Shown piece by piece: positions 8,526-16,197 of a DNA stretch of 26,823 nucleotides (the first letter of the stretch is position 1; the number at the start of each line of letters is the position of its first letter). The notes under the pieces were generated by a model. That model ran no database searches. It was not told the origin of the DNA and worked only from the letters and a program-made list of their open reading frames with translations. The DNA lies in NCBI GenBank assembly GCA_005789975.1, contig SXWC01000035.1, forward strand, positions 1 to 26,823. Direction: 5' to 3'. Source of the DNA: Planctomycetaceae bacterium. Lineage in GTDB: Bacteria > Planctomycetota > Planctomycetia > Pirellulales > UBA1268. Made by a program: the position numbers and the translations under genes.

Positions 8526-9746
8526 ATGCTCGCATCCCCGGTGGCCAGCCCGCCAAGGCTTCGGATCCCCCCGCCCATGCCCCCTCTGCCCCGCTTCCGC
8601 GTCGCGATCGCCGCCGCGATCGCGGTCTGGTTGGGCCATGGGGCGGCGGCGGACGACGCCACGGTTTCGAGGGAACGGATCGAAGTCCGCACCGCGAACG
8701 GCCGCCGCACGGTCGATGCCGCCGTGCTCGTCGAGGCGGTCGATGGCGGCCTGCTCGTGGAACTCGCCGACGAGCGGTATGAACTGCTCCAGCCCTCTGC
8801 GATCGCCGAACGGCGGCCGCTCACCGCCGCCCCCGCCGAGGAGACACCCCGGGAACTCGGGACGCGGATCCTCGCGGACCTGCCCGCCGGCTTCGACGTG
8901 CTCGTCACCAGGCACTACGTGGTCTGCTTCGACACCTCGCGCGACTACGCAAGGTGGTGCGCGGCGCTGTTCGAGCGGCTCCACGAGGCCTTCGGCAACT
9001 TCTGGAGCAAGGCGGGGCTCGAGGTGTTCGATCCGCCCCGACCGCTCGTGGTCGTGATCTTCGCCGATCGGCGGAGGTACGAGGCCCACGCGAGCCGTGA
9101 TCTCGGTGCCGCGAGCGACCGCGTGGTGGGCTACTACAACCTGCTGACCAACCGCGTCACCACGTTCGACCTCACAGGCACCGACGGGGTGCCGCGGCCC
9201 GCCGGACGAGGCTCGCCCGGCACCGCCCTCGAAATCCTGACGAGCCCCGCGGCGGCCGGCCTGGTCGCCACGCTCGTGCACGAGGCGACCCACCAGATGG
9301 CCTTCAACTGCGGCATGCACCGCCGCCTCGCCCCGGTGCCTCTCTGGGTCAGCGAAGGCATCGCCACCTATTTCGAGACGCCCGATCTGAAAAACACCCG
9401 CGGCTGGCGGGGCATCGGCAACGTGAATCGCCCCCGCCTCGACCACTTCCTCGCGACCCACCGGCCGGGTGACATCGCGGCAATCATCACTTCCGACGAC
9501 CGCTTCCGCGCCGCCGAAGGACCCCTCGACGCCTACGCCGCCGCCTGGTCGCTCACGAGGCACCTCGTCGAGACGCGGAAGAAGGAGTTCACCGACTACC
9601 TGCGGACGCAGGCCGCCAAACCCCCGCTCGCCGAGGATTCCGTCGCCGAGCGGCGCCGGGATTTCGAGGCGGCATTCGGGCAGTCGCCCGAAGCGATCGA
9701 GCAGGAGGTCGTCAAGGCGATGGCGCGGCTCGCGTCACAGCGCTGA
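8526..9746 (+). CDS. Secreted DUF1570 family putative zinc metallopeptidase
   Basis: 406 residues from the first ATG. A better start may be the ATG at 8577, which begins directly with a signal peptide (MPPLPRFRVAIAAAIAVWLG, cleavage near HGAAADD); neither start has a good ribosome binding site. The C-terminal half shows the gluzincin-like pair HEATHQ (the HExxH zinc motif, around residue 258) and WVSEGIATYFE downstream, whose Glu is the expected third ligand. A short N-terminal region (SRERIEVRTANGRRTVDAAV) looks like a small beta domain. DUF1570 proteins are common in planctomycetes and are presumed envelope or periplasmic peptidases; the substrate is unknown. It is followed by 250 nt without a gene that contain structured element A. 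Confidence 0.85.
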   Translation: MLASPVASPPRLRIPPPMPPLPRFRVAIAAAIAVWLGHGAAADDATVSRERIEVRTANGRRTVDAAVLVEAVDGGLLVELADERYELLQPSAIAERRPLTAAPAEETPRELGTRILADLPAGFDVLVTRHYVVCFDTSRDYARWCAALFERLHEAFGNFWSKAGLEVFDPPRPLVVVIFADRRRYEAHASRDLGAASDRVVGYYNLLTNRVTTFDLTGTDGVPRPAGRGSPGTALEILTSPAAAGLVATLVHEATHQMAFNCGMHRRLAPVPLWVSEGIATYFETPDLKNTRGWRGIGNVNRPRLDHFLATHRPGDIAAIITSDDRFRAAEGPLDAYAAAWSLTRHLVETRKKEFTDYLRTQAAKPPLAEDSVAERRRDFEAAFGQSPEAIEQEVVKAMARLASQR

Positions 9747-9794
9747 GCCGTCGCCGGCGGCTCGGCCGGAAGAAACGTCCGGGGATCCCGGCAG

Positions 9795-9906
9795 ACCGTG
9801 GAACAAGTCGGCTCGAGCAGGATGCGAGGATCGTCGACCGCGGAAACCCCCGGCTTTTCCGCCGGGCGATCCGGTGGACAAAGGTCATGGATGACTTCGT
9901 TCATGG
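9795..9906 (+). ncRNA. Structured intergenic element, copy A
   Basis: This 112-nt stretch aligns without gaps to 22754-22865 (88 of 112 identical by hand count). Its two ends pair into a long stem: CCGUG with CAUGG, AAC with GUU and AAGUC with GACUU, 13 bp with a single bulge or mismatch at two points. Inside, GGATCG (element positions 34-39) pairs with CGATCC (73-78), and an apical hairpin CCCGGC-TTTTCC-GCCGGG occupies 9849-9866. G-U pairs favour the plus strand as the RNA. It fills the gap between the DUF1570 gene and the oxidoreductase. It may be a small RNA or a miniature mobile element with terminal inverted repeats. No known family was recognised. Confidence 0.5.
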
Positions 9907-9996
9907 ACAGCCGGGCCGACGCCCACCGCCTCCGGCGGCGGGCGACTTGAGCCACGGCCTGCTAAGTTGAGAGCATTCCGGTGAAGGTCCTTCCCC

Positions 9997-11250
9997 ATGT
10001 CTGGAGATGATCGCATGGCGCCTGATGTGTCTCGCCGGCGGGTCAACCGCCGCTCGTTTCTCGGCGGCTCGTTGGCCGCCGCCACGGTCGGCTCGCTGCC
10101 TGCCGGCGGCGTGTTCGCGGCCGGAAGCGACCTGATCCGCGTGGGTCTCGTCGGCTGTGGCGGCCGCGGCACCGGCGCCGCGCTGCAGGCCGTCGCCGCC
10201 GATCCCGGCGTGATGGTCACGGCCGTCGGCGATCTCTTCTCCGCCCACCTTGCCGCGTCCGTCGAGATCCTCGCGGCACGGCTCGGCGACCGCTTCGCCT
10301 GCCCCGCTGCCAGCCGCTTCACCGGCGCGGCCGCCGGATTCGACACGATCGCGGCCGACATCGACATGGTGATTCTGGCCACGCCGCCGCACCTGCGGCC
10401 CGCGCACGTCGCCGCCGCGGTCGCCGCCAGCCGCCACATCTACTGCGAGACGCCCGCGGCCGTCGATGCGGCGGGCACGCGGTCGATCCTCGCGTTGGGC
10501 GCCGAGGCCCGACGCCGGGGGCTCTCGTTCGCCTCCGGAATGCACTCGCGGCACGACGAGCGGCTCAAGCAGACGATCGGCAGCGTGCTCGACGGCGCCA
10601 TCGGGCGGCCGGTCCGCGGCGTGGCGACGGCCCGACTCGGCCTTCCCTGGCGCCGCGGGCCGCTCCCGGGCTGGTCCCCGGCCGACGCAGCCGCTCGCAA
10701 CTGGATCAGCGACCCGAACGCATCGGGGGGCTGTGTCGTCGAACACCACATCCACGCGATCGACCGCCTGCTGTGGGCGTTCGGCGACGTGGCTCCGGTC
10801 GCCGCCGTGCCGGTCGCCCCGCCGCTCGTCCTCCCTCCGGGCCCCCCGGCCGCCGAATCATCGACGGTCGCCGTGCGGCTTGTCTTCGGCGACGGTGGCT
10901 CGCTCGCCGCCGGCATCGAACGCCGCGCGGGCACGACCACGGAAACCGTGGAACGGTTGGTCGGCACGCGGGGAGAGGCCGATCTTTGCACGCATGCCGT
11001 GTCGGGACGACGCTCCCTGCCCGCGGCGGGAGGCCTGCCCGACAGCCATGCCGCCTGCATGGCCGCGCTCGTCCGCTCGTTGAGGTCGGGGGCGCGGATC
11101 GACGACCTTGCGATGCTCTGCCGGAGCACCATGGTGGCCCTGCTCGCACGCGAGGCGGCCGGGGCCGGGCGGCCGGTGGCGTGGTCGGACCTCTGGCCCA
11201 CAGCCCCGGATTCCCCGCCGCTACGACCCCTACAGAGTGACATCGTGTGA
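9997..11250 (+). CDS. Tat-exported Gfo/Idh/MocA family protein lacking the catalytic lysine
   Basis: 417 residues. The N-terminus has a twin-arginine signal (RRRVNRRSFLGG followed by a hydrophobic stretch to about 42), so it is exported folded with its cofactor. The Rossmann domain begins at 47 with IRVGLVGCGGRGTG, and LATPPHLRPAHVAAAV is typical of the family. In normal members the sequence is EKP and the Lys takes part in hydride transfer; here it reads CETPAAVD (Glu151-Thr152-Pro153, codon acg at 10450-10452). The domain-swap region still has GGCVVEHHIHAIDRLLWAFGD. Planctomycetes hold many secreted paralogues thought to act on sugars or carbohydrate derivatives; whether this one is an enzyme is open. 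AAGG lies about 9 nt before the ATG, within a small palindrome (gaaggtccttc). Confidence 0.88.
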   Translation: MSGDDRMAPDVSRRRVNRRSFLGGSLAAATVGSLPAGGVFAAGSDLIRVGLVGCGGRGTGAALQAVAADPGVMVTAVGDLFSAHLAASVEILAARLGDRFACPAASRFTGAAAGFDTIAADIDMVILATPPHLRPAHVAAAVAASRHIYCETPAAVDAAGTRSILALGAEARRRGLSFASGMHSRHDERLKQTIGSVLDGAIGRPVRGVATARLGLPWRRGPLPGWSPADAAARNWISDPNASGGCVVEHHIHAIDRLLWAFGDVAPVAAVPVAPPLVLPPGPPAAESSTVAVRLVFGDGGSLAAGIERRAGTTTETVERLVGTRGEADLCTHAVSGRRSLPAAGGLPDSHAACMAALVRSLRSGARIDDLAMLCRSTMVALLAREAAGAGRPVAWSDLWPTAPDSPPLRPLQSDIV

Positions 11251-11303
11251 TTCTGCGGCCGCCCCGGTTCCGATGAGACGTCGATTCAAGAGGAACACCA
11301 ATC

Positions 11304-12740
11304 ATGGCGACAAACCCCACGGTCTACCGGCTCAGCATCGCACTCATCGTGTTCGTGCTGCTGACGTTCGTCCTGACGTTCGCCACGTACTTCATGTTCA
11401 AGCAGCGGATGGACGAGCAGTCCAAGGCCCAGATCGCCGAAAAGTCGGCCTCCGAAAGGCAGGCCGAACTGCTCTCGGCGCAGCAGGAACTGGAGAAGTT
11501 TCGGCAGGTGATCGGCGAGCCCGAGGGCACCGCCGCCCAGGCCACGGAAGACAATCTCAACAAGCTTCTCGCCGAAGAGTTCGCCGGCTTCAACGAGGAG
11601 CCGAAGTCGTACAACAAACTGGTCGGATGGCTCAGGGGCCAGATGCGGTCCAAGGACGAGTCGGTCCAGTCCGCGATCGGCAAGACGAAGGAAGCGGAAC
11701 TTGCCGCGACCGAATCCCGTGAGAAGGCCGCGGAGACGGAAAAGGCCGCCGCCGCGGAGGTGAAGGCGGCCAAGCAGGAGCAGGACGACGCCAAGAAGGC
11801 CTTCGACTCGCAGTGGGCCGGCCACGAGGGCGAGCAGAAGAAACTCTTCGACGAGAAGCAGGCCGCGGAGCAGAAGGCCAACCGGCTCGACCTGCTGATC
11901 GCGAGGATCGCCGACGGCGGGCAGTATCTTTCCACCGCCCGGCAGAAAGACTTCAACGCGAAGGACCAGGCCGAAGACAAGCTCGGCGTGATCTACGCCG
12001 AACTGCGTGACCGGGCCAAGGCGATCACCGAACAAAACAAGATTCTCTCCGCGCTGCGGGTCGCCGATCCGCAACTGCAGGAGACGGTGCTCGCGGCCAC
12101 GCCCAAGGACAATCGCGTCGATGGCCTCGACGGCCGGATCCTCTCGGTTGACGAGCCCACGCGGAGCGTGCTCGTCTCGTGCGCGTCCACCCAGGGCATC
12201 CGTCCGGGCATGGTGCTGCACGTGTTTCCGCCGGACGACACGCGTCCGCAGATCGGAGATCGCAAGGGGACGGTCGAAGTGACCGACATCGAGGGGCCGT
12301 CTCTGGTCCGCGCCGCGATCCGTCGCGACTCGATCCGCTCGCCCATCCTGGCGGGCGACGGCGTGGCCACCAGCCTCTGGGCGGCTGGCACCGCACCGGA
12401 GGTGGTGATCGTCGGATACGTGAACCTCGACAACGGCGGCGGGGCCGACAACGAACGGCTGATCGAAATCGTCAAGCGGTCCGGGGCCCGAGTCGCCCAG
12501 GCGGTTTCAACCACGACCGCGATGGTCGTCGATGGCGGCAAGCCCCCGGCCCGGGCCGGCGAAAAAGAGGTGGAGGCCTTCGAGGAGGAGGCCCGGCGGC
12601 AGCGACGCAGCGTCGAGGCTGCCAGACAGTTCGGGGTGCGGGTCGTGGGGATCGACGCCCTCCTCGACATGCTCGGCCTGACCCGCGAGTCCGTCACCGC
12701 GAACAGGCTGCAGCGGTCCGTCAGCACCCCCTCGCTCTGA
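11304..12740 (+). CDS. Membrane-anchored coiled-coil protein with BRCT-like C-terminus
   Basis: 478 residues. One transmembrane helix lies at about 9-31 (LSIALIVFVLLTFVLTFATY). Residues about 34-245 are Ala/Glu/Lys/Gln-rich coiled coil. Residues about 270-355 form a small beta-rich domain (DGRILSVDEPTRSVLVSCA, GIRPGMVLHVFPP, KGTVEVTDIEGPSLVRAAI, ILAGDGVATSLW), of the kind seen in bacterial envelope proteins. Residues about 366-460 resemble a BRCT domain of the NAD-ligase type: EVVIVGYVNL, RLIEIVKRSGARVAQAVSTT, AMVVDGG and AARQFGVRVVGIDALLDML. The last part is therefore predicted to bind a protein or DNA partner, but the topology would place it outside the cytoplasm if the N-terminus is inside. 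The RBS is weak (AGAGG 10 nt upstream). The function is unknown. Confidence 0.8.
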   Translation: MATNPTVYRLSIALIVFVLLTFVLTFATYFMFKQRMDEQSKAQIAEKSASERQAELLSAQQELEKFRQVIGEPEGTAAQATEDNLNKLLAEEFAGFNEEPKSYNKLVGWLRGQMRSKDESVQSAIGKTKEAELAATESREKAAETEKAAAAEVKAAKQEQDDAKKAFDSQWAGHEGEQKKLFDEKQAAEQKANRLDLLIARIADGGQYLSTARQKDFNAKDQAEDKLGVIYAELRDRAKAITEQNKILSALRVADPQLQETVLAATPKDNRVDGLDGRILSVDEPTRSVLVSCASTQGIRPGMVLHVFPPDDTRPQIGDRKGTVEVTDIEGPSLVRAAIRRDSIRSPILAGDGVATSLWAAGTAPEVVIVGYVNLDNGGGADNERLIEIVKRSGARVAQAVSTTTAMVVDGGKPPARAGEKEVEAFEEEARRQRRSVEAARQFGVRVVGIDALLDMLGLTRESVTANRLQRSVSTPSL

Positions 12741-12833
12741 AACCGGTTGGTTCCAGAACCGCCCCATTCGTGGCATACTTCGGAACCGCAGGCGGTTCGT
12801 TCCGCCGAAATCCCGGTCTCCTGAGGACTTGCC
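12741..12833 (+). promoter_or_regulatory. Intergenic stretch with GGTTC/GAACC hairpins
   Basis: The 93-nt gap between the coiled-coil gene and the DUF1080-ThuA gene holds several GGTTC and GAACC words: AACCGGTT at 12741, GGTT-CCAG-AACC at 12749-12760, and GAACCG-CAGG-CGGTTC at 12783-12798. These could form a weak terminator (no T-tract) or an operator for the downstream gene. Neither role is proven. Confidence 0.35.
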
Positions 12834-14387
12834 GTGAACCATTCCGCCCCCACCATGCCGGGCCGTAGGCCCCGAGCCCGTTGGCTTCTCTGCCTGGCCG
12901 CTTTCTTCGTCCCGGGCTGGCCCGCGAGCGGGGCCTCCGCCGCCGATCCGGTGGGCGTCAAGATCTTCGATGGGAAGTCACTGGACGGTTGGGAGGGGAA
13001 GCCCGGTTTCTGGCGGGTCGAGAACGGCACGATCGTGGGTGAAACCACCGCCGAGAAGCCGACCAACGGCAACACGTTCCTCATCTGGCGAGGGGGGCTC
13101 GTCGATGACTTCGAGCTGACATTCAAGTATCGCCTCACGGGGGGCAACAGCGGCGTCCAATACCGCAGCAAGGATCTTGGCGACTTCGTGGTGGGGGGCT
13201 ACCAGGGCGACTTCGAGTCGGGACCGACGTATTCGGGAATCCTCTACGAGGAAAAGGGGCGGGGCATCCTCGCCAATCGGGGCGAGCGGATCACGATCGC
13301 CGCCGACGGCGGGAAAAAGGCCGGTGAACCGATCGGGAAGAACCTGGAGAAGTTCATCAAGCCCGGGGAGTGGAATGAGTTTCGCATCGTGGCGCAGGGC
13401 CCCCGCCTCCGGCACTTCATCAACGGCCAACTGATGTCGGAGACGGTCGATGAAGAGGCCGGCAAGCGGGCGACGCAGGGCGTGCTCGCCCTGCAGTTGC
13501 ATGCCGGCCCGCCCATGAAGGTGGAGTTCAAGGACATCCGCCTCGCGCGGAAAAAACTGACCTCGGGCCTCAAGAAGCTCGTCCTCGTGGCCGGTCAGGC
13601 GAGCCACGCCCCGGGCCAACACGAGTTCCGTGCGGGCGCGATGCTGCTCAAGAAGTGCCTCGATGCGTCGTTTCCCCAGATCGTTTCCGAAGTCTACGAG
13701 GGGGGTTGGCCCGGCGATCCGACGGCGTTTGACAACGCCGATGCGATCTTCTTTTTCTCGGACGGCGGCGGCGGCCACCCCGTGATCCAGAGCAACCGAC
13801 TCGCCCAGATCGACGCGCTGGCGAAACGGGGCGTCGGCATCGCCTGCCTGCACTACGCCGTCGAGGTGCCGAAGGAGAAGGGCGGGCCCGAGTTCCTCGA
13901 CTGGACCGGGGGCTATTTCGAGGCCGGCTGGTCGGTCAACCCGCACTGGAAACTCGCCCAGACGCAGCTCGCCGAGGGTCATCCCATCACCAGCGGCGTG
14001 AAGCCCTTCGAGATCCAGGACGAGTGGTATTACCACATGCGGTTTCGCGATCCGCCCACCGGCCTGACGATGATTCTCACGGCCGTCCCGCCCGACGAGA
14101 CCCGTGAACGGCCCGACGGCCCCCACAGCAACAACCCGACCGTGCGGGCCGCGAAGGGCGCCCGCGAGACGCTGGCCTGGGCCTATGAGCGGCCCACGGG
14201 TGGCCGCGGTTTCGGCTGCACCGGCGCCCACTTCCATGAGAACTGGGCCGAGGAGAACTTCCGGACGATGATGCTCAACGCGTTGGTGTGGACGACCGGT
14301 CTCGACGTGCCGGCCGACGGGGTGCGAACTCCCCTCACACCGGAAGACCTCGTCGCGAATCTCGACGACAAACAGCCGAAGAAGTGA
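12834..14387 (+). CDS. DUF1080 (3-keto-disaccharide hydrolase-like) fused to ThuA-like domain
   Basis: 517 residues, secreted. The GTG start at 12834 is supported by GAGG 7 nt upstream; an ATG follows at 12855. The signal peptide covers about 1-37 (WLLCLAAFFVPGWPASGASAA). Residues about 43-242 are DUF1080, a concanavalin-like beta sandwich of 3-keto-glycoside hydrolases: KIFDGKSLDGW, FWRVENGTIVGET, GNSGVQYRS, KPGEWNEFRIVAQG, HFINGQLM. Residues about 248-500 are a ThuA-like, glutamine-amidotransferase-type fold: KKLVLVAGQASHAPGQHEF, DADAIFFFSDGGGGHP, GVGIACLHYAVEV, DEWYYHMRF, GRGFGCTGAHFHENW. The fusion is common in planctomycetes and points to breakdown of oxidised sugars outside the cytoplasm, fitting the nearby Gfo/Idh/MocA protein. 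The exact substrate is unknown. Confidence 0.92.
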   Translation: MNHSAPTMPGRRPRARWLLCLAAFFVPGWPASGASAADPVGVKIFDGKSLDGWEGKPGFWRVENGTIVGETTAEKPTNGNTFLIWRGGLVDDFELTFKYRLTGGNSGVQYRSKDLGDFVVGGYQGDFESGPTYSGILYEEKGRGILANRGERITIAADGGKKAGEPIGKNLEKFIKPGEWNEFRIVAQGPRLRHFINGQLMSETVDEEAGKRATQGVLALQLHAGPPMKVEFKDIRLARKKLTSGLKKLVLVAGQASHAPGQHEFRAGAMLLKKCLDASFPQIVSEVYEGGWPGDPTAFDNADAIFFFSDGGGGHPVIQSNRLAQIDALAKRGVGIACLHYAVEVPKEKGGPEFLDWTGGYFEAGWSVNPHWKLAQTQLAEGHPITSGVKPFEIQDEWYYHMRFRDPPTGLTMILTAVPPDETRERPDGPHSNNPTVRAAKGARETLAWAYERPTGGRGFGCTGAHFHENWAEENFRTMMLNALVWTTGLDVPADGVRTPLTPEDLVANLDDKQPKK

Positions 14388-14453
14388 TCCCGGGGCCAAC
14401 CGACGCACACCTGCCCCTGACGCCCCCCGACAACCAATGAAAAGGATCTTCCG

Positions 14454-14810
14454 ATGCCCCTGCTGACGGTCGAAGGAAAGGGTTCGTTCGAGGTGCCCGC
14501 CGCCAAGCGGCTGGTCAACGCGCTCGTTGACGAGTGCGGTGTCGATCAGTTGCACGCCTGCGGTGGCGTGGCCCGCTGCACCACCTGCCGCGTCGAGTTT
14601 GTCGCGGGGGAGCCGGCGAGGATGACCCAGGCCGAGAAGGACGTGCTGGCGGCGAAGGGAATCACGACGCCGGGCCTGCGACTCTCCTGCCAGATCGTCT
14701 GCGACGCCGACATGACCGTCCGTGTGATCAGCCGTCTGGAGGGCTCTGGCCGCAAGGACTGCGGGCACCGTGCGGCCGACGAGATCCAGCCTCCACCCGC
14801 CTGGGTGTGA
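14454..14810 (+). CDS. 2Fe-2S ferredoxin
   Basis: 118 residues, cytoplasmic electron carrier of the plant/adrenodoxin fold. The cluster ligands are visible as Cys36, Cys42, Cys45 (HACGGVARCTTC) and Cys79 (RLSCQI), the standard CX5CX2C...C spacing. Two further Cys (28 and 83) are probably not ligands. The C-terminal tail (about 95-118) is longer than the minimal domain and proline-ended. A good ribosome binding site (AAAGGA) lies just upstream. No partner reductase is adjacent; the gene ends 19 nt from the convergent phosphatase-family gene. The redox partner cannot be told from the sequence. Confidence 0.93.
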   Translation: MPLLTVEGKGSFEVPAAKRLVNALVDECGVDQLHACGGVARCTTCRVEFVAGEPARMTQAEKDVLAAKGITTPGLRLSCQIVCDADMTVRVISRLEGSGRKDCGHRAADEIQPPPAWV

Positions 14811-14829
14811 GCCTCGCGGGGAGCCGGAC

Positions 14830-16197
14830 TCACGCCACGCCGAAGAGGTTCGTGATGATTCCCGCCATGTCGGGCATCGCGAGCGTCGGGGCGGCGGTGA
14901 CGTCGGGACGCGACACGATGACGACCGTCTCGTGGGAGTCTGCCGGATCGACCGCGCCGTGGGAGCCCTTCACGAGTGAGGGTTCGAGCGGGATCGCGAT
15001 CTTCGGGAGCTGCAGACGATCGATGTGGAGCTCCAGCGGGTCGTAGCCGGGCTTGCGGTGGATGTCGATCGTGCGGGCGAAGCTCGGGGCCCTCGCGTCG
15101 TCCAGCCAGTAAAAGTAGGTCTGCCAGGAGTCGAGCGTGCTCTCGACCACGACGTCGCCGCAGCGATTCGCCGGAGCGGGCTGCGATCGTGGCACGAGTC
15201 CGGCGGTGACGAGGTCGTCACCCGTCAGAACACGGCCGACGCCCGCCCTGCCCTGAAAAACCCTCGCCACGTCGGCGACGAGCCGATCGTCACCCGGATC
15301 GCGGAGATAGACGTGGCTGATCTGGTGGTCGGCGAGCGCCCAAGCCCGGCTCGCGGTGAAATCGAGCAGCTCCCCCTCGGCGGTGTCACGGACGGCGAGC
15401 AGGCCCGCCTCGCGCAGGATGCGGTTGGGGTGGATCGCATGGGTCACGGGACGGATCCGGTATTCCCCCACCGCCATCACGATCAGATTGTTTCGGCCGA
15501 CGATTCTGCCGAAATCCTCGACGAGCGCCCCGATCTCGGCGTCGAGTTCGCCGCAGGCCGCATGGGCCTGCGGACTGTCCGGGCCGGTGCGTTGGGCGGC
15601 GTAGTCGAGGTGCGGCAGATAGACGCACGCAAACTGGGGCGGGGACTCCCGCGAGGCCTCGACGAAACTCCTCGCGATCCAACGGGACGACTCGATGCCC
15701 GCCACCGGCCCCCAGAACTTGTGGAGCGGAAACTCGCCGAGGTTCTCCCGCAGCGCGGCGTAGAGCGGTTCGGGATTTGTGTGGCACCACATCGTCTCGG
15801 TGCCGTCGGGGTTGTGTTTCGGCGCCGGGAGGCAGACGAGATCGGCGGTGGCGTGCTTCGACTGGAGCATGAACCACGCGGCCGTGCGGAGCCCCGGCCG
15901 GGCCTTCTTCAGCTGGTCCCAGAGTCGCGGTGCGCGGTGGATCGAGTCGGGGCTGATCCACATCTCGAGGTGGTTTGTGCCGCGGTCGAAGAGCCCGTTG
16001 GCGACGATGCCGTGCGCGGCGGGGGGGACGCCCGTCGTGAGCGTGGCCTGCACCGGGCAGGTGAGGGCAGGAAAGCCGGCCGCGAGCGGAATCGACCGGC
16101 CGTTTGCGGCCATGCCGGCGAGCACCGGCATCCGCGGCAGATCCTCCGCTCGCAGCCCGGGGATCGACAGCAGAAGAACATGCGTGGCGGCGGTCAT
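14830..16197 (-). CDS. Alkaline phosphatase superfamily protein (nucleotide pyrophosphatase-like, EboF-like)
   Basis: 455 residues with no signal peptide, so probably cytoplasmic. It has the type I phosphodiesterase/nucleotide pyrophosphatase layout: the N-terminal strand LLLSIPGLRAEDL, then GFPALTCPVQATLTTG with the expected nucleophile Thr46, HGIVANGLFDR, YLPHLDYAAQRTGPDSP, and a late VMAVGEYRI followed by HPNRILREAGLL. Two usual metal sites are altered: the first Asp (normally DG in the first strand) reads IPG, and the Asp-His pair reads Glu-Tyr. A similar divergent phosphatase-family protein is part of the ebo clusters (EboF), which fits the neighbouring UbiA and TIM-barrel genes. Its start overlaps the stop of the upstream TIM-barrel gene as ATGA. 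Assigned as EboF-like by context; the reaction is unknown. Confidence 0.82.
   Translation of the reverse strand: MTAATHVLLLSIPGLRAEDLPRMPVLAGMAANGRSIPLAAGFPALTCPVQATLTTGVPPAAHGIVANGLFDRGTNHLEMWISPDSIHRAPRLWDQLKKARPGLRTAAWFMLQSKHATADLVCLPAPKHNPDGTETMWCHTNPEPLYAALRENLGEFPLHKFWGPVAGIESSRWIARSFVEASRESPPQFACVYLPHLDYAAQRTGPDSPQAHAACGELDAEIGALVEDFGRIVGRNNLIVMAVGEYRIRPVTHAIHPNRILREAGLLAVRDTAEGELLDFTASRAWALADHQISHVYLRDPGDDRLVADVARVFQGRAGVGRVLTGDDLVTAGLVPRSQPAPANRCGDVVVESTLDSWQTYFYWLDDARAPSFARTIDIHRKPGYDPLELHIDRLQLPKIAIPLEPSLVKGSHGAVDPADSHETVVIVSRPDVTAAPTLAMPDMAGIITNLFGVA

Noticed and set aside
9975..9996. Small palindrome gaaggtccttc over the ribosome binding site of the Gfo/Idh/MocA gene
   Set aside because: Only 5-bp arms; too short to claim regulation.
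12978..14768. Open frame of 596 codons on the minus strand
   Set aside because: Antisense to the DUF1080-ThuA and ferredoxin genes, which have clear motifs and ribosome binding sites.
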